In this document: positions 44,885 through 56,755 of the stretch, one piece after another
Layout: each line of letters starts with the position of its first letter
Numbering within the stretch: position 1 is the stretch's first letter
Source of the DNA: Nemopilema nomurai
Taxonomy: Eukaryota > Cnidaria > Scyphozoa > Rhizostomeae > Rhizostomatidae
Direction: 5' to 3'
Assembly: GCA_003864495.1 (NCBI GenBank)
Contig: ML133422.1
Coordinates: forward strand, 310,001 to 374,000
Length of the DNA: 64,000 nt
Program-made: the position numbers and the translations under genes
Notes under the pieces: model-generated
Told to the model about the DNA's origin: nothing
Databases searched by the model: none
Seen by the model: only the letters and a program-made list of their open reading frames with translations

Positions 44885-46556
44885 CGCAGTTTTTTCTGCA
44901 ATTCGGGTTCTTTATTTTGATTTATGGCATGTGGTTAAATCAATTATGAAAAGGGTAAGAAGTAGCGGGAAAGAGAAGGGATGTGAGATACTTCTTCTAT
45001 GGATGAAAGGAATTCGTAATCACCTTTACTGGTGCGCAACCTTAACTAAAGTTGGATTTGGGGACCTTATTTTGGCAAAATGGAAATCATTTATTAACCA
45101 TATTGCAAATAAACACAGGAATCACGAAGACCCCCTATTTGGAAATTGTGTCCATGAACCAATTACTGAAAGAAGAAAATGGATCAAAATAGGTATTGAT
45201 ACATCATTCCTTTTTGTTGACATTTTGTTTTAATTACACTAGTTTGTGGAAAACAGGTAGTTTTTCTTTCTCACTTTTCCATATAAACTTTACAGGTACA
45301 GCACCATTTGACAAACTGAAGGCAATTGTATCCGATCCAAAACTTTGCGGTGCAGTTAAGATGCTATCATCCAATGACCAAACCAGTTGTCTTGAGAGTT
45401 TTCATTCAACTCTTAATCAATGGCACCCAAAAATGTTGCATTTCTCCTGGATGGGAACAAATGTAAGGTAAAAGTTTGGTGCTACGATTCATGCAAAGAG
45501 CAAAGCTTTTCAACTATTCTCAAACATATTAGTTAAAATAATGAAATATTTTGGAAAGGCCTAGTGAAAAGTTAAACATGTTTATATATCAATATAATTT
45601 GGATTTTTTATTCAATTAGCCAAGATACAAGTTGAACCTCAATTATGTTATTATAAGGGGAGGCAACAAGAATATTAAAATTGAGATTAGAGGTGCAAAA
45701 TTTGAATAAAATTCAAATATCATTTTTCTAGACACGCTTTGGCAACATTGCATTTTAATGAAAACCTCCAAAGAAAACCAATGACATCCAACACAGGAGA
45801 TGAATACTTCAAGGTGTCTTATCCCAAATATAAACTAGGTGAAGAAATTGTGAGAAAGATACCTGTTATGCCTACTTATGGTAAGTGTGGTATCCATTTC
45901 ACACATTATTCAATCTAATTTGATTAGTTTTTTCAAAATACCATGAAATGTTTTTGGTTTTTAACAGGATATGTTCAGGATATCATGGATGTACTGCTGT
46001 TTGAAACCAAGACCGACCTAGCAACCATCAGCAGTAAATATGAAAGAAAGAATCCGGGCTCACTTTTGGACCAATTTCCAAATCGCAAAAGAAAGCAGGA
46101 AGCCATTGAGCATTTCAGAGTGCGGCAGTCAAAAGACATTTTTACACTTTACCCCCAAGGTACATCACAAAATGCCTTTTGACTTTGTTTTCCATCTGAT
46201 ATGAGATTGAGCTTCTGCCCCTGAGTTTATTTATGTAATTACCTTTTATGGTTCTACAGTCTCTGTAGCTGTATTATGAAGAACTGTTCTTTGTTTTATT
46301 TTTGATTTATAATGAGTTTGTTATCACATCACATGCATAGTATTTGTAATATTTTTATGCCAAAATACAATTTAAAAGACCAAATGATTGCAATGTATAT
46401 TAAATTCAGCTTTTTATGCATTGTAGCAGAGGAGCAACAAGCAATGTTGGAGGAGCAGAAAACAGCAGCAATGACCCCTGTTGTCGGTAGAAAAACACCA
46501 AAGTGTAAAAATTGTGGGAATCTAAGAAAAGGTCACCCTAAGAATTCCTGCCCCTG
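44885..46556 (+). pseudogene. Kolobok transposase, 3' exons
   Basis: Five segments with canonical junctions: to 45192 (YFDLWHVVKSIMKRVRSS, GIRNHLYWCATLTK, FINHIANKHRNHE) with donor ATAG|GTATTG; 45296-45469 (APFDKLKAIVSDPKL, SSNDQTSCLESFHSTLNQWH, Glu block) donor AAG|GTAAAA; 45732-45880 (HALATLHFNENLQRKP) donor ATG|GTAAGT; 45967-46160 (GYVQDIMDVLLFETK) donor AAG|GTACAT; 46429-46556 ending in a knuckle CKNCGNLRKGHPKNSC and TGA. No stops were seen inside these exons. The first half (THAP, DSPGH and TDRH blocks) is missing; the break is near 44870-44885. Confidence 0.85.
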
Positions 46557-46750
46557 ATTTGGATTGATTTTTATTTAAGCCCTTTGATAGATTTCTAAAT
46601 ATCTATTTTATTGTTCCAAAGACAACAAGGATACACCATACAATTTAAAAATTAATCAAGTCAAATGATGTTTCAACACATTCTGAAGAACACCCTTTAC
46701 TTTGCTAAAAGTATGAAAGATCTATCAAAATACACAGTTTTAACAAACCT

Positions 46751-47718
46751 TTAATTTCTTTTTTCTGAATCTCTATAGCCTTTTGTAGTTCCACTACCAA
46801 ACTTTTCCCGAATGGCATGATAGATGCAAGCAGGGAGGGGTCTGGAATTTCCCCAGCCCATGTAGCCAAACAACCATTGTTGCAACCAACGATATGATAC
46901 TGCTCTCAAATATCTGATGAAAATGACAGCACATGTTAAACTGCCAAAATAATTTCCTCTTAAAACTATTAATCATATACATGACTTGCTTCATTAAGTT
47001 GTATATAATGTATTTCATGTTTTTAAAAAAGGTTTGCTTAATTTCTTTCAATTTATTTTGTTACTTACTCGTGTAGGCTTGTCTTCCTGCGATACTTTCT
47101 TCCTTGTCTGTCCCTTAGCAGTGGGCCAACATTCTGAAGCACAGTTGCATTTGACATGGCAATGAAATCATCGTGTTGTGTAATACATGATATTCGTTCA
47201 ATGCTTCCGTCAAATGCAAGTTTACCCTGTGCTTCATTTACCTCAGTGCAGCATCTGTACTCCAAAGCACCAACAAGATAATCAACTTTACATTTTCCAC
47301 ATCTACACCTGCAAAAAAAAGCCATAATGCCATTGTCATAATCAATTAAGTTTACGATGGTGCGACCCTCCGGGCCTGGCCTAGGCACTGTACACGACGC
47401 TTGCTAATTTCGGTTGATGCCTACAGTATTTAGACATCATTTAAACTAAAGATAACGAGTTTTAAACATATATTTGTCATTTATGGAATAAACTTACCAT
47501 GAACTAACTTCTGTATTTTGTTCGTACCGCTCTCGCAAAATTGCCGGGGTTAGGCCGTCATGATCGTGGCCTAGGTCTTCCTCATCGCTACTTGATTCCG
47601 TGTCTGCCAAGGGTTCGAATTGGTATGGCCTGACTGGAACACCGTAAACAGCAACTGCCCCCTCTTCTTCTTCGGAAACTTCTAAGCTAATGTCACTTTC
47701 GTCCGACATGGTGAACAT
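46751..47718 (-). CDS. P2RX7-C-like zinc-domain protein, Kolobok partner
   Basis: Three exons splice cleanly: 47718-47498 (donor ATG|GTAAGT), 47308-47069 (acceptor TTTTTTGCAG, donor CGA|GTAAGT) and 46913-46751 (acceptor TTCATCAG), 624 nt, 207 residues plus stop, with no disruption. The N-terminus is acidic with GVPVRPYQFEPLADTE; across junction 1 comes SSWCRCGKCKVDY, then ALEYRCCTEV, ISCITQHDDFIAMSNATVLQ, and after junction 2 YLRAVSYRWLQQWLFGYMGW and PLPACIYHAIREKFG. This W-C-x-C-G-x-C ... CC-x-E ... C-I-x-H-x-x-F pattern is the cytoplasmic C-terminal domain of P2X7 receptors, without any membrane segment. It faces the Kolobok gene tail to tail, 194 bp apart. Alternative start: ATG 47709. Confidence 0.85.
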
Positions 47719-47995
47719 TCAAATACTAAAGATACGATCGCCAACTCTGCCAGAAAATTTGTTGTCCTCGAATCATGAACATGCGCGCTTCGTGTCCATA
47801 ACTTTACGTCACAGCTCGCTAGTGTCTAGTCCCCCTTCGCCGTTTTTGGTTGAAAAATTATTGTCAGTTTAGGGGTGTTTAAGTTAATTTTTAATAGTCT
47901 TCCTTCTTGAAATAGCTAATGCAAACTATTTTTCCTGTACAGTTTTGGATGGAGAAATCGATTAAGCGAATAAAAAATTTGGTTTCATTTCCTCT

Positions 47996-47999
47996 TTAA
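47996..47999. repeat. Possible TTAA end of Kolobok copy 2
   Basis: GGTTTCATTTCCTCTTTAA lies 278 bp upstream of the P2RX7-C-like start and resembles the AAAGGnGAAATTT tips proposed near 10298 and 15131. The left end is lost. Confidence 0.3.
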
Positions 48000-49195
48000 G
48001 GGAAAGAAGATTCTAAGAATGTCTTAACTTCATAGTTTGTTTCTGAAAACAGTAAATGAAGTAGAATCTATGGATGCAACAAATTATCGTCCCTTCAGTC
48101 TCAAGACGAGATTGCAAAAGACGTTTCCACAGCTTGTTTTCCATAAGCCACACCTAAGAAATCAAAGCGAATTTGTTTTTCTTGAAGAGCTATCCCAGGA
48201 AATGGAGCCAGAATCAGATTTTGACTCTAATGAAAGTGAGTTTGACTATCGCGACAGCAAAAGTGGAGCCCATTGGCAATCTGTTCATTTAAAAGATATC
48301 TACATGGTTTCATGGAGCTAAGAAAGGCAATTAGAGAAGCACCAAAAATATTTTGTTCAAACTGGCCACCAACATAACTTCAGATAATGTTTCTAAGATC
48401 ATGCCTTCATTATTGTATAATTTTATTGCATGGACTGTTGGGTTTTCTGATGAGCCATGTACCTCCAGCTGTGTATCACTCTCTGAAGAGCTTGATGTCA
48501 AAGTTAAAAGCCTCTGCCAAGATATTATATTTGTTGCATCAAAAGGTAAAGTGCAAACCCCAAAGTCGCTATCCCTCTCAATGGCTGTAAGACAGCTAAC
48601 ACGGTCCACAGAGATGCTAAAATTACTAAATGGCTTTGGCCATTCATGTAGCATTGGGGCCACTCTTACCTATGAATCTGACCTAGCTAGGCTTGCAAGG
48701 AAAGCAGACTGTCTAGTTCCTAAGGGCTTTGCTAAAGAGACTTTCACAACTCTTGTCTATGATAATGATGATTTCCAAGAAGAAGCAAAGAATCAGACCC
48801 ACATCACTGCCGGAATCATAATTCAGAAAGAGAGCTCCTTTCATGAACAAGAGCCATCTTCATTTTGTAAAAAAGGGAAAAGGTCTGTGGAGGCACCACC
48901 TGTGAATATTCCACTATATAATCTGGGAAAAAGAAAGTCACCAGATTTTGTTGATGCTGGATTGCTTTTGCTTAAGGAAAGTGATCACAATCACCATCAA
49001 TTTTATGCAGGAAAAATTGACTTTGCCTACATCCTGATGAAGTTTACACAAAACCCTAGTCAAGAACTTCTACCAGGCTGGACAGGCTTCAACATGCTTT
49101 TAAATAGACCAGTTGTTCCAAGTGTTTCCCATATAGGATATCTGCCAGTTATTGATTCTGCTCCCACTGCATTCCCAACAATATTTGCCATTCTA

Positions 49196-49471
49196 CAATC
49201 TCTGCCAAAAGTCTTGGAACACTTGCCCTAATTTACGCATCACGCAAATTGCCAAATCCCCTCGCCCCACAAACAATGTTGTGTAGCGCAAAAGTGAATA
49301 ATCCTAAAAACAAAAGTTAAGTATTCCCATGTACCTATGGTCTTCCTCTAAAGATGCAACATTGTTTAAGGGGGCAAGGGGGTTGCAGCTACCAAGGAGA
49401 GACGGAAATAGAATGGGGGTCGCAAAATAACAAAAATATCACGGTGTTCCAACTACTTTTGGCAGAGATTG
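49196..49471 (+). repeat. 276-bp MITE with TA duplication
   Basis: Tips CAATCTCTGCCAAAAGT and ACTTTTGGCAGAGATTG; TA at 49194-49195 and 49472-49473. Related to the modules at 34622 and 36562 through the tips and the internal AACATTGTTTAAGGGGG. Removing it with one TA rejoins the host frame as TIFAIL|SQSLKIANEL. Confidence 0.9.
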
Positions 49472-50539
49472 TATCACAGAGCTTAAAGATAGCCAATGAG
49501 CTTGCAGTTAAATACCTTGTACTTGTGTTTGATCAAGCAATCTATTCCAAAGTCCAACAAATCAGGTGGAAGAATAATTCTTTTAAGGAGCGGTTTGTTA
49601 TAAGATTGGGAGACTTTCATACTGTTATGTCATTTTGCGGTGTAGTTGCAAAGCGATTCAGAGATGCAGGTTTACAGGTAATGATTTTTTTCAACTGTTT
49701 TACAATTTATTTTCATATAAAAGTTGCAGTTTTTAAGTTTAGACTATTATGATATTTATTAGGTTTTATGCATGCTTGAAAATTTTTTTTGTAAGTTTTT
49801 CTTTTTAAAAAATTTGCTTTCGTTTGTAGCTATTTACAATAAAAAATATTGTATGTAGTGCTCTTATATAAAGAAAATTTTAATGAATATGGTGCTAATG
49901 TTGCTAAGCTCCTAAAGTGAATAGGAAGATATTTTGAAGCTAAAATTTAATAAGCACATATTATGATTCCTTTAATCTCTTTTCAAGGATATTTTGATAG
50001 AGTCAAATGTGATTGGACAAGGATCTGTAAAGGGAGTCATGAGTGGAAAACACTACAATCGTAGCATCTATTGCCATAAAATTTTCAATGAAGCTCTACA
50101 CAGGTTACGTTTCAGTGCATTCTTAGAATCTCTTGGAGCAAATGCAGAAGAGATTAAGCTGTTTGGTCAGAGGATCAGAGGACACTTCCCAGATACAGAG
50201 TTTGACCAAGATATTTTTGGAAAAGAGCTTGAATCCATCATGGATCAATACAAGTCTTTCGTTTCACACGAGGCTGAAAATAACCCAACCTTTGCTTTTT
50301 GGAGACTTGCTGCTTCGATTTTTAAGGTATATTTTATGGTTTGGTTTATTATTTTGCATTGCAACCTTTCCCTCCATTTCATTTGCATCATTTCAACTGG
50401 CAAAACCAGCTTATTTGAATGATTTTCTTTTTTATTATTGTTTTTATATTGTCAATTTGCTGTTATCTTTGAGCAATCAAACTGGAAGGCACAAGCAGCT
50501 ATTAACCTTTTAACATGCATGCTATTTTTGACAGTTGTT

Positions 50540-50591
50540 ATGACAACTGCCATTTGAATATTTCAATGACAACTGCCATTTGAATATTTCA
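50540..50591. repeat. 26-bp perfect tandem duplication at a splice acceptor
   Basis: ATGACAACTGCCATTTGAAT plus ATTTCA is repeated twice head to tail; the second copy runs into the acceptor TTTCAG|GGC of the exon at 50592. Confidence 0.85.
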
Positions 50592-53500
50592 GGGCAACAC
50601 GTGAAGGCACTTACACCTTTCCACACTTCGTTCCATGCTCAAATGGTTCTTTGCTTATGATCACACAAATTACTCTAGATATGGTACTGTGTATTGGCTA
50701 AAGATGATAATCTTGCCACAAACACACCCTGGTATGCATGTCTGCTAAAATTTATGAAATTGAAATAATCAGTTGGGGGAAAATGAGCCGCTTCTGTGCT
50801 ACAGCTAATTTTTATTCTTGTTTCGTCATGGATTTATCATGTTTAAATTCAGTTCCTTTTCTACTTCAAGGTTGTTAGAGGAAGGTTGCTAACACATGTT
50901 CCCTAAATCCATTGATTTAATCTATAAACGTATAGACTGAATGGTTAACTGCCAATGAAAACTGGAATTTATCGACAAATAAGATTTAACATTATTATCC
51001 ATGTTTTCATATTGGGTTTTGTTTAACAGGTTTAAATGCCGGGATTTAAAAAAACTGGACAGTCCAAAGACAGAAAAGATACGGATTCTCATCAGTGGCA
51101 TGACCATGACCATTGAGCAAACCCTAAACAGAGATTCAAAGACTAAAGGAGGTATATATTACTTCATCTTAAACCTGTGAATGGGCATTTGAAACCAAAA
51201 GAGTGAATTTAAAATTGCTTCAGTTGAAAGTGCTACTAGTCTGTTTATATGAATCGATAATAATATATTTTCATATCTCCTACCATCTTCTTTCTAACAT
51301 TTGTTTCAAATTATCAATTTGTTGAAGGATTGCTGGTTCTGGGTGTTTAAATTCCACCTAGCATGATTGTGTTTAATTTGTTGTCTTAGGGATCATCGGG
51401 ATAACACAGAATCGTGGTGCATTGCATAGATGGCTACTTGCTCAGTCAGAACGATCAGCAGTCTCCCGCAAATGTGCCGAAATGGCTGGTATAGGGCAAT
51501 CTAAAAGGTAATTAAAACTTGAGATTTCGTTTCACCTTAACCAGTTAAATTTAAAAGTTGTAAAACTTTGATGTCTATTGAGTTCAATATAACTTAACCG
51601 CAAGAAATCCCCAGCTAGCTGGTAATAAACAAACGTTTCCCTTTCCATTTTTCTTTACCCAATTATGAACATGATGCAAAATAATGCACTCCATCTTGCC
51701 ATTAAAGACATCTCTTGCTCAAGGCAATTCATATTGGAACTTTTTATCAGACTAAAGTCATTTTCATACATTGCAGGAACAGAAAAGATTTAGACCAGCC
51801 GCAAAAGACACGAAATGAGAAAGATGTCAAAAGTATCGAGTCAACTTTGAAAAATATGATCAATCCATTTGAATTTGGAAGGACAGAGCTTCTACATTTA
51901 TCCAGTGGTATAGTAGCAAATGCAACCACTTTAGACGATTTGCGTCGTGCTCCAGATATAGGTGAAGGTTGTTTGATGGATTTTATAACAAATCGCCTGC
52001 TTGTTGATGACCCTGACATTTTTTCGCCGATTAAGATGTCAAAACTAAAAACGTTTACGTCGATGCAAAAGACGTCAAAAGTTAGAACCACAAATGGACA
52101 TGAAGTTGCGTTGACAAGCAATCGAAATTTGTTTGCCAGAATTCTCTTGCTGGCAAAAAGCCGGCACGTAAACATGAAAGAGGTCTTGTCATTCTCATTA
52201 AACCCACTTTCAATCGCAACAGGAACCGGAGCCCTCGTCAAAACACAAAAAAGTAAGCTAATGACTGTACTGGAGGATCAAGTAACAGACGTAATCGTTG
52301 AATCTATACCCTCAGGCAACGCGCTAGTCGTTGACGGCATGGCCATTATCCAAACTGCAAGAAATTTGCCTTCCACTTTCGGTGCCTTTGCAGAGCAAAT
52401 CTCTATCACAGTAAAAGCGTTGGCTGCTCATCATTGTTCGCATCGTGTGGATTTTGTTATTGACCGTTATCCACAGAACAGCATAAAAGACCTAGAAAGA
52501 TCCAGAAGAGCAAGCGAGGGTGTGACAATCATTCGTGTTATTGCTGCTGATCAAAAACTTCCTGCGCAATGGTCAAAATTCTTGAAACATGGTCAAAACA
52601 AGGAATCTTTGGCCAATTTCCTTTTTGAAACCTGGACATCATTTCCTCCATGCATGTTTGGCAGCTTGGACTTCTTTGTTCTGTGTGTTGCAAAGGCCAA
52701 TGAAATAACTGGTAATCTGCTATTTGAGACAGGTGCCAAAGAAAGAAATAGAATTGTGTCAGCCAGTGCAGTCTCTCTTGGCATTGGAACCGATTTATCT
52801 TCAGCTTTGCTTGGCTTCCGTGCTTTTACGGGTAATTGTTTCTTTTTAGCAACCAAAACCTGCTCATAATTCTTACCTGTAGCAGCGTTAGTTTAGTGAA
52901 ACTTAATTGCTACTTCAAACTGCCGTAGCATGAGAACTATGAGAATATTACTCTGTTTTTTAAAGTTATACCTTTATGCTATGCTTCTAATACAACTAAT
53001 ACAAATGGAACTAACTATTAGCAATATTCAATGTCATTTGTAATTTGAATTGTAATTTCAAATATTATGATATTGGATCAATATTCTATTTCATTATTGA
53101 AACGATTTAATTCAAAATAGGTTGCGATTCCACAAGCTCGTTTTACAGGAAGGGTAAAGTGCGGTCCTGGAAATTGATGAAGGAGGACGGTCAGGCTGTA
53201 CAAGCGTTTAGTCAGCTTGGTAAAGATTTCAAGGTGGATGACGATCTGTTTGTGGAAATGTCAAGATATACATGCAGTTTATATGGTGTTAAAGAAAGGA
53301 GCGTCAACACTGCTCGATACAAGCTTTTTAAACTTGGCAAGTTCGCCGATGAAGTGCTGCCACCAAACGAGGACTGCTTGAGAAAACACATACAGCGAGC
53401 AAATTACCCCAAGCAGCAATTTGGCAGAGATGTACATCACAAGCTGTCCTTAATCTACCATCTCCTTTGAATCACGGTTGGCTGTTGCTGGATGATGGTT

Positions 53501-54067
53501 CGCTTGGGGTACATTGGATGGAAAACAGATGCGCCCCTGATATGATATTAAAGAATTGCTTCTGCAAATGCAAAATTGGGCGCTGTGAAAATATGAGGTG
53601 TGCGTGCAAAAAAGCAACCAACAAATGCAGTGCGCTTTGTCAATGCATTGATTGCTCAAACCTTTGCCCACAGCTGGACAATCTGGACGAAGATGAACAG
53701 ACTGACAGTGACAGCGATATTAGCGATTCAGATTTATTCGAGTAACGATGTATATACTTTTTCCTATATACTTCTCTAGAATTAATAGAAAAACAAGCTT
53801 TAAAAAAGCGAACAAACGCCAAAGCAAAACGATAAGCCGCAAAAACTGATAGTACATCTAAAGCTTGTGTAGATTTCCGCGTTGATTCGGAACAATATGG
53901 ATGTAGATTTGGAGCTTGTTTTCATTATTCAGAATTAGAACGTAACAACAAACAAAATCTAAAAACAATGAATTGACGTTTGTTACGCACCAAGGGTGCC
54001 AAAAGCCAAGAATATTCACTGCTATAAGTTCACTTTTTTTTCTATAATGGTGCCATGGCTTTAATCT

Positions 54068-54820
54068 GTAGACAGGGAATTTACTGTAACAATCTAGCAA
54101 ACTGGGTAACCGAAATTTTTTAAGTTGATTTGACTTCTATGATGGTTGGTCATCAATTTAAGCCTTGGGCAATTCTCGAAAATTTGTTGTTGTCACGTGA
54201 TCGATGACGTAATTACTCCCTGGTCAGTAAAATATGAATGGCCATTTGAAAGAATATGCAAAACTGAGTCAAAAATTATAAAATACTTATATTGTTTGAC
54301 TTATTGTTTCGAAATTATAGATGTTTGAACTTTCTATGACGTCATCAAAGTGGCCGCCACTGGATTTTGTAAAGAGCGTTTTTGCAGCGTATGCACTCTA
54401 CTAAAACAATTCTTAGCAACCAAATTGTTTTGTAAACATGCAAGTTAGGTTTCAGTTATGCAGAGATACGCTGCCCTCTAAGTTACCATCCTCTAACATC
54501 ATAGTTTACGAACTTAAGGCAACCATTCATCCATTGAGTCCCCCACTGGACGAAAAGTCTGAAACTTCCCATTCACTTTCGTGTTCATCGATTATTGAAG
54601 TGTCCGAGCCATCAATGATTTCTTCTCTTGTCATTTCGCTATTCCCACCATAATCCATATAAGTACTGGGCAATGCACCTATTTGGTGGTGTTTTCTCTT
54701 CTTTGAAGTGTGCTTTTGGATCTTAATTTCATCATCACTCATCTCCGCATCGCCATCGTTGTCATAGGGTTGAGATTCTTGGCTGTTTTCTTTCTGCTTG
54801 TTAAAAGTGAAGGAGGCAAC
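54068..54820 (+). repeat. Fold-back left arm
   Basis: Inverted copy of 55953-56730, tip GTAGACAGGGAATTTACTG. Its inner part encodes, in reverse, the end of the XPG-like gene (LPPSLLTSRKKTAKNLNP) and an acidic tail frame (MSDDEIKIQKHTSKKRK). Confidence 0.9.
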
Positions 54821-55990
54821 TTGTCCATCACAACTCCTGAAGGCACACTGCGACAATCAGACAAGTCCTCATTGAGAAATTTCCTCATTGCACAGTCGAA
54901 GAGTCCTACAACTAACACACCTAAAAATGCTGCGTGGTTTATTGATGGGATGGCAGCAGTGAGATTACTCAAGTCAAGGAAGACATATAGAGAGTGGATG
55001 ATTGCCCTTTTGCAGTTTATGGAGCCAGCAGAAGAATCGTTGCCGTGCTTGGTTGGGATGATTAACGACACATACAGAGAGCAGAGTGCGAAACAAGGAA
55101 CAAGAAGAGATCAACATATGCCAAAAGGAATCAAGTGGAACGAATTTTTGCAGAATCAGGGAAATAAGGAGGAGCTGATAAAGCTTATTGCACAACATAT
55201 GATGAGTGCAGAAGCTAGAGGAACGATAAAGCAGCCATTCATCGTCACAGAAGGTAACAACACGTACAGAATGGAGAGAAATGGATGTGAGCTGATTCAC
55301 TGTTCTAATCATGAAGAAGCGGACACCCGCTTGGTTTTGCATGCGTCATTGGAAGCAGCAGACGTAGTTATTGTCTCCAAAGATACCGATGTCCTGATCC
55401 TTCTCATATGGGCATATTCAAAGCTTTCTGTTTGTAAAACGTGGCTTTTCAAGTACGACCATGATAAAAATGCTGATATAGGAGTAATTTGCCAATTTTT
55501 AGGATATGATCTTTGTCAAGCTCTTCAAGCAATACATGCAATATCAGGATGTGACACCACTTCCTATTTCTACAAGGCTGGAAAAGTTAAAATCATCGAA
55601 AAGTTGTTAAGTTCTCCGTCGAAATGACAGATGCTAGAATCTTTTGGTCAGGATCAAAGTTTCAAGTCTTAAAAAAAATCGACAACGTAAAAGAGTTCAT
55701 CAGGACAGTTGTACAGTGGCAAGGTGACGAGTCATATGTAGAAACGAGAATCCGACTATATAGAGAAATGAAATCAAAGTCTTCATCGTCAATTCCTCCT
55801 GATCCAGATTCAGTTGAGCAAGCCATCAGACGAGCAAATTAACAAGTGTTCCACTGGGTCCGCTGTTGTGAAGTTAACATTGAGACAGTTAGCTTTGAAA
55901 ATCACGGCTGAAAATGGGACGAGGAAAAGCAGGTTGTAGTTAAAGGCAAGCAGTTGCCTCCTTCACTTTTAACAAGCAGAAAGAAAAGAG
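54821..55990 (+). pseudogene. XPG/PIN-like domain of a transposase-like gene, second family member
   Basis: The fragment starts exactly inside the left arm (NLSITTPEGTLRQSDKSSLR) and reads WFIDGMAAVRLLKSRKTY, NHEEADTRLVLHASLEAADV, VIVSKDTDVLILLIWAYSKL and HAISGCDTTSYFYKAGKVKI. The four acidic motifs D-G-M-A, E-A-D-T-R, K-D-T-D-V and G-C-D-T-T match the spacing logic of FEN/XPG-PIN nucleases. A shift at 55620 leads to VKEFIRTVVQWQGDESYVET and, after a stop at 55842, KGKQLPPSLLTSRKK inside the right arm. The N-terminal half seen at 48058-51509 is absent. Not the same copy as that gene; sequence differs substantially. Confidence 0.7.
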
Positions 55991-56730
55991 CCAAGAATCT
56001 CAACCCTATGACAACGATGGCGATGCAGAGATGAGTGATGATGAAATTAAGAGCCAAAAGCACACTTCAAAGAAGAGAAAACACCACCAAATAGGTGCAT
56101 TGCCCAGTACTTATATGGATTATGGTGGGAATAGCGAAATGACAAGAGAAGAAATCATTGATGGCTCGGACACTTCCATAATCGATGAACACGAAAGTGA
56201 ATGGGAAGTTTCAGACTTTTCGTCCAGTGGGGGACTCAATTGATGAATGGTTGCCTAAAGTTCGTAAACTATGATGTTAGAGGATGGTAACTTAGAGGGC
56301 AGCTTATCTCTGCATTACTGAAACCTAACTTGTATGTTTACAAAACAATTTGGTTGCTAAGAATTGTTTTAGTAGAGTGCATACGATGAAAAAACGCTCT
56401 TTACAAAATCCAGTGGCGGCCATTTTGATGACGTCATAGAAAGTTCAAACATCTATAATTTCGAAACAATAAGTCAAACAATATAAGTATTTTATAATTT
56501 TTGACTCAGATTTGCATGTTCTTTCGAATGGCATACTCAGATTTAAAAAATCTTGTCATTAATATTTTACTGACCGGGGAGTAATTACGTCATCGATCAC
56601 GTGACAACAACAAATTTTCGAGAATCTGCCCAAGGCTTAAATTGACGACCAACCATCATAGAAGTCAAATCAGCTTCAAAAATTTCGGTTACCCAGTTTG
56701 CTAGATTGTTACAGTAAATTCCCTGTCTAC
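55953..56730 (-). repeat. Fold-back right arm
   Basis: Reverse complement of 54068-54820 with a few percent differences and one segment of about 25 bp (near 56525-56560) unique to this side. Contains the frame 56031-56243, an acidic Ser-rich sequence (EIIDGSDTSIIDEHESEWEV) also present in the left arm. Confidence 0.9.
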
Positions 56731-56755
56731 TGGGATAATGGCTTTTTGTCAGTCA

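Larger units (their letters stand above)
48037..53745 (+). pseudogene. Large transposase-like gene with XPG/PIN-like and CXC domains
   Basis: About eight exons: 48058-49195 (RLQKTFPQLVFHKPHLRNQS, SLLYNFIAWTVGF, SMAVRQLTRSTEMLKLLNGF, PGWTGFNMLL, HIGYLPVIDSAPT), 49474-49677 (LVLVFDQAIYSKVQQIRW, RLGDFHTVMSFCGVVAKRF), 49988-50325 (GVMSGKHYNRSIYCHKIFNE), 50592-50732 (WFFAYDHTNYSRYGTVYWLK), 51391-51509 (GITQNRGALHRWLLAQSERS), 51777-52832 (LDDLRRAPDIGEGCLMD, VVDGMAIIQTARN) and 53120-53745 (GCDSTSSFYRKGKV, NHGWLLLDDGSLGVHWMENR, then CKCKIGRCENMRCACKK and CQCIDCSN, a tesmin/CXC-like tail). VDGMA, SLDFFVL and GCDSTS look like nuclease Asp motifs of FEN/XPG; the EADTR block seen at 55318 is deleted. Frame breaks occur near 48320, 50620 and 53440, and a MITE sits at 49196. 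Confidence 0.75.

Noticed and set aside
46751..47718. A genuine P2X7 ion channel
   Set aside because: The three exons encode only the C-terminal Cys-rich domain; no transmembrane helices or extracellular loop are present.
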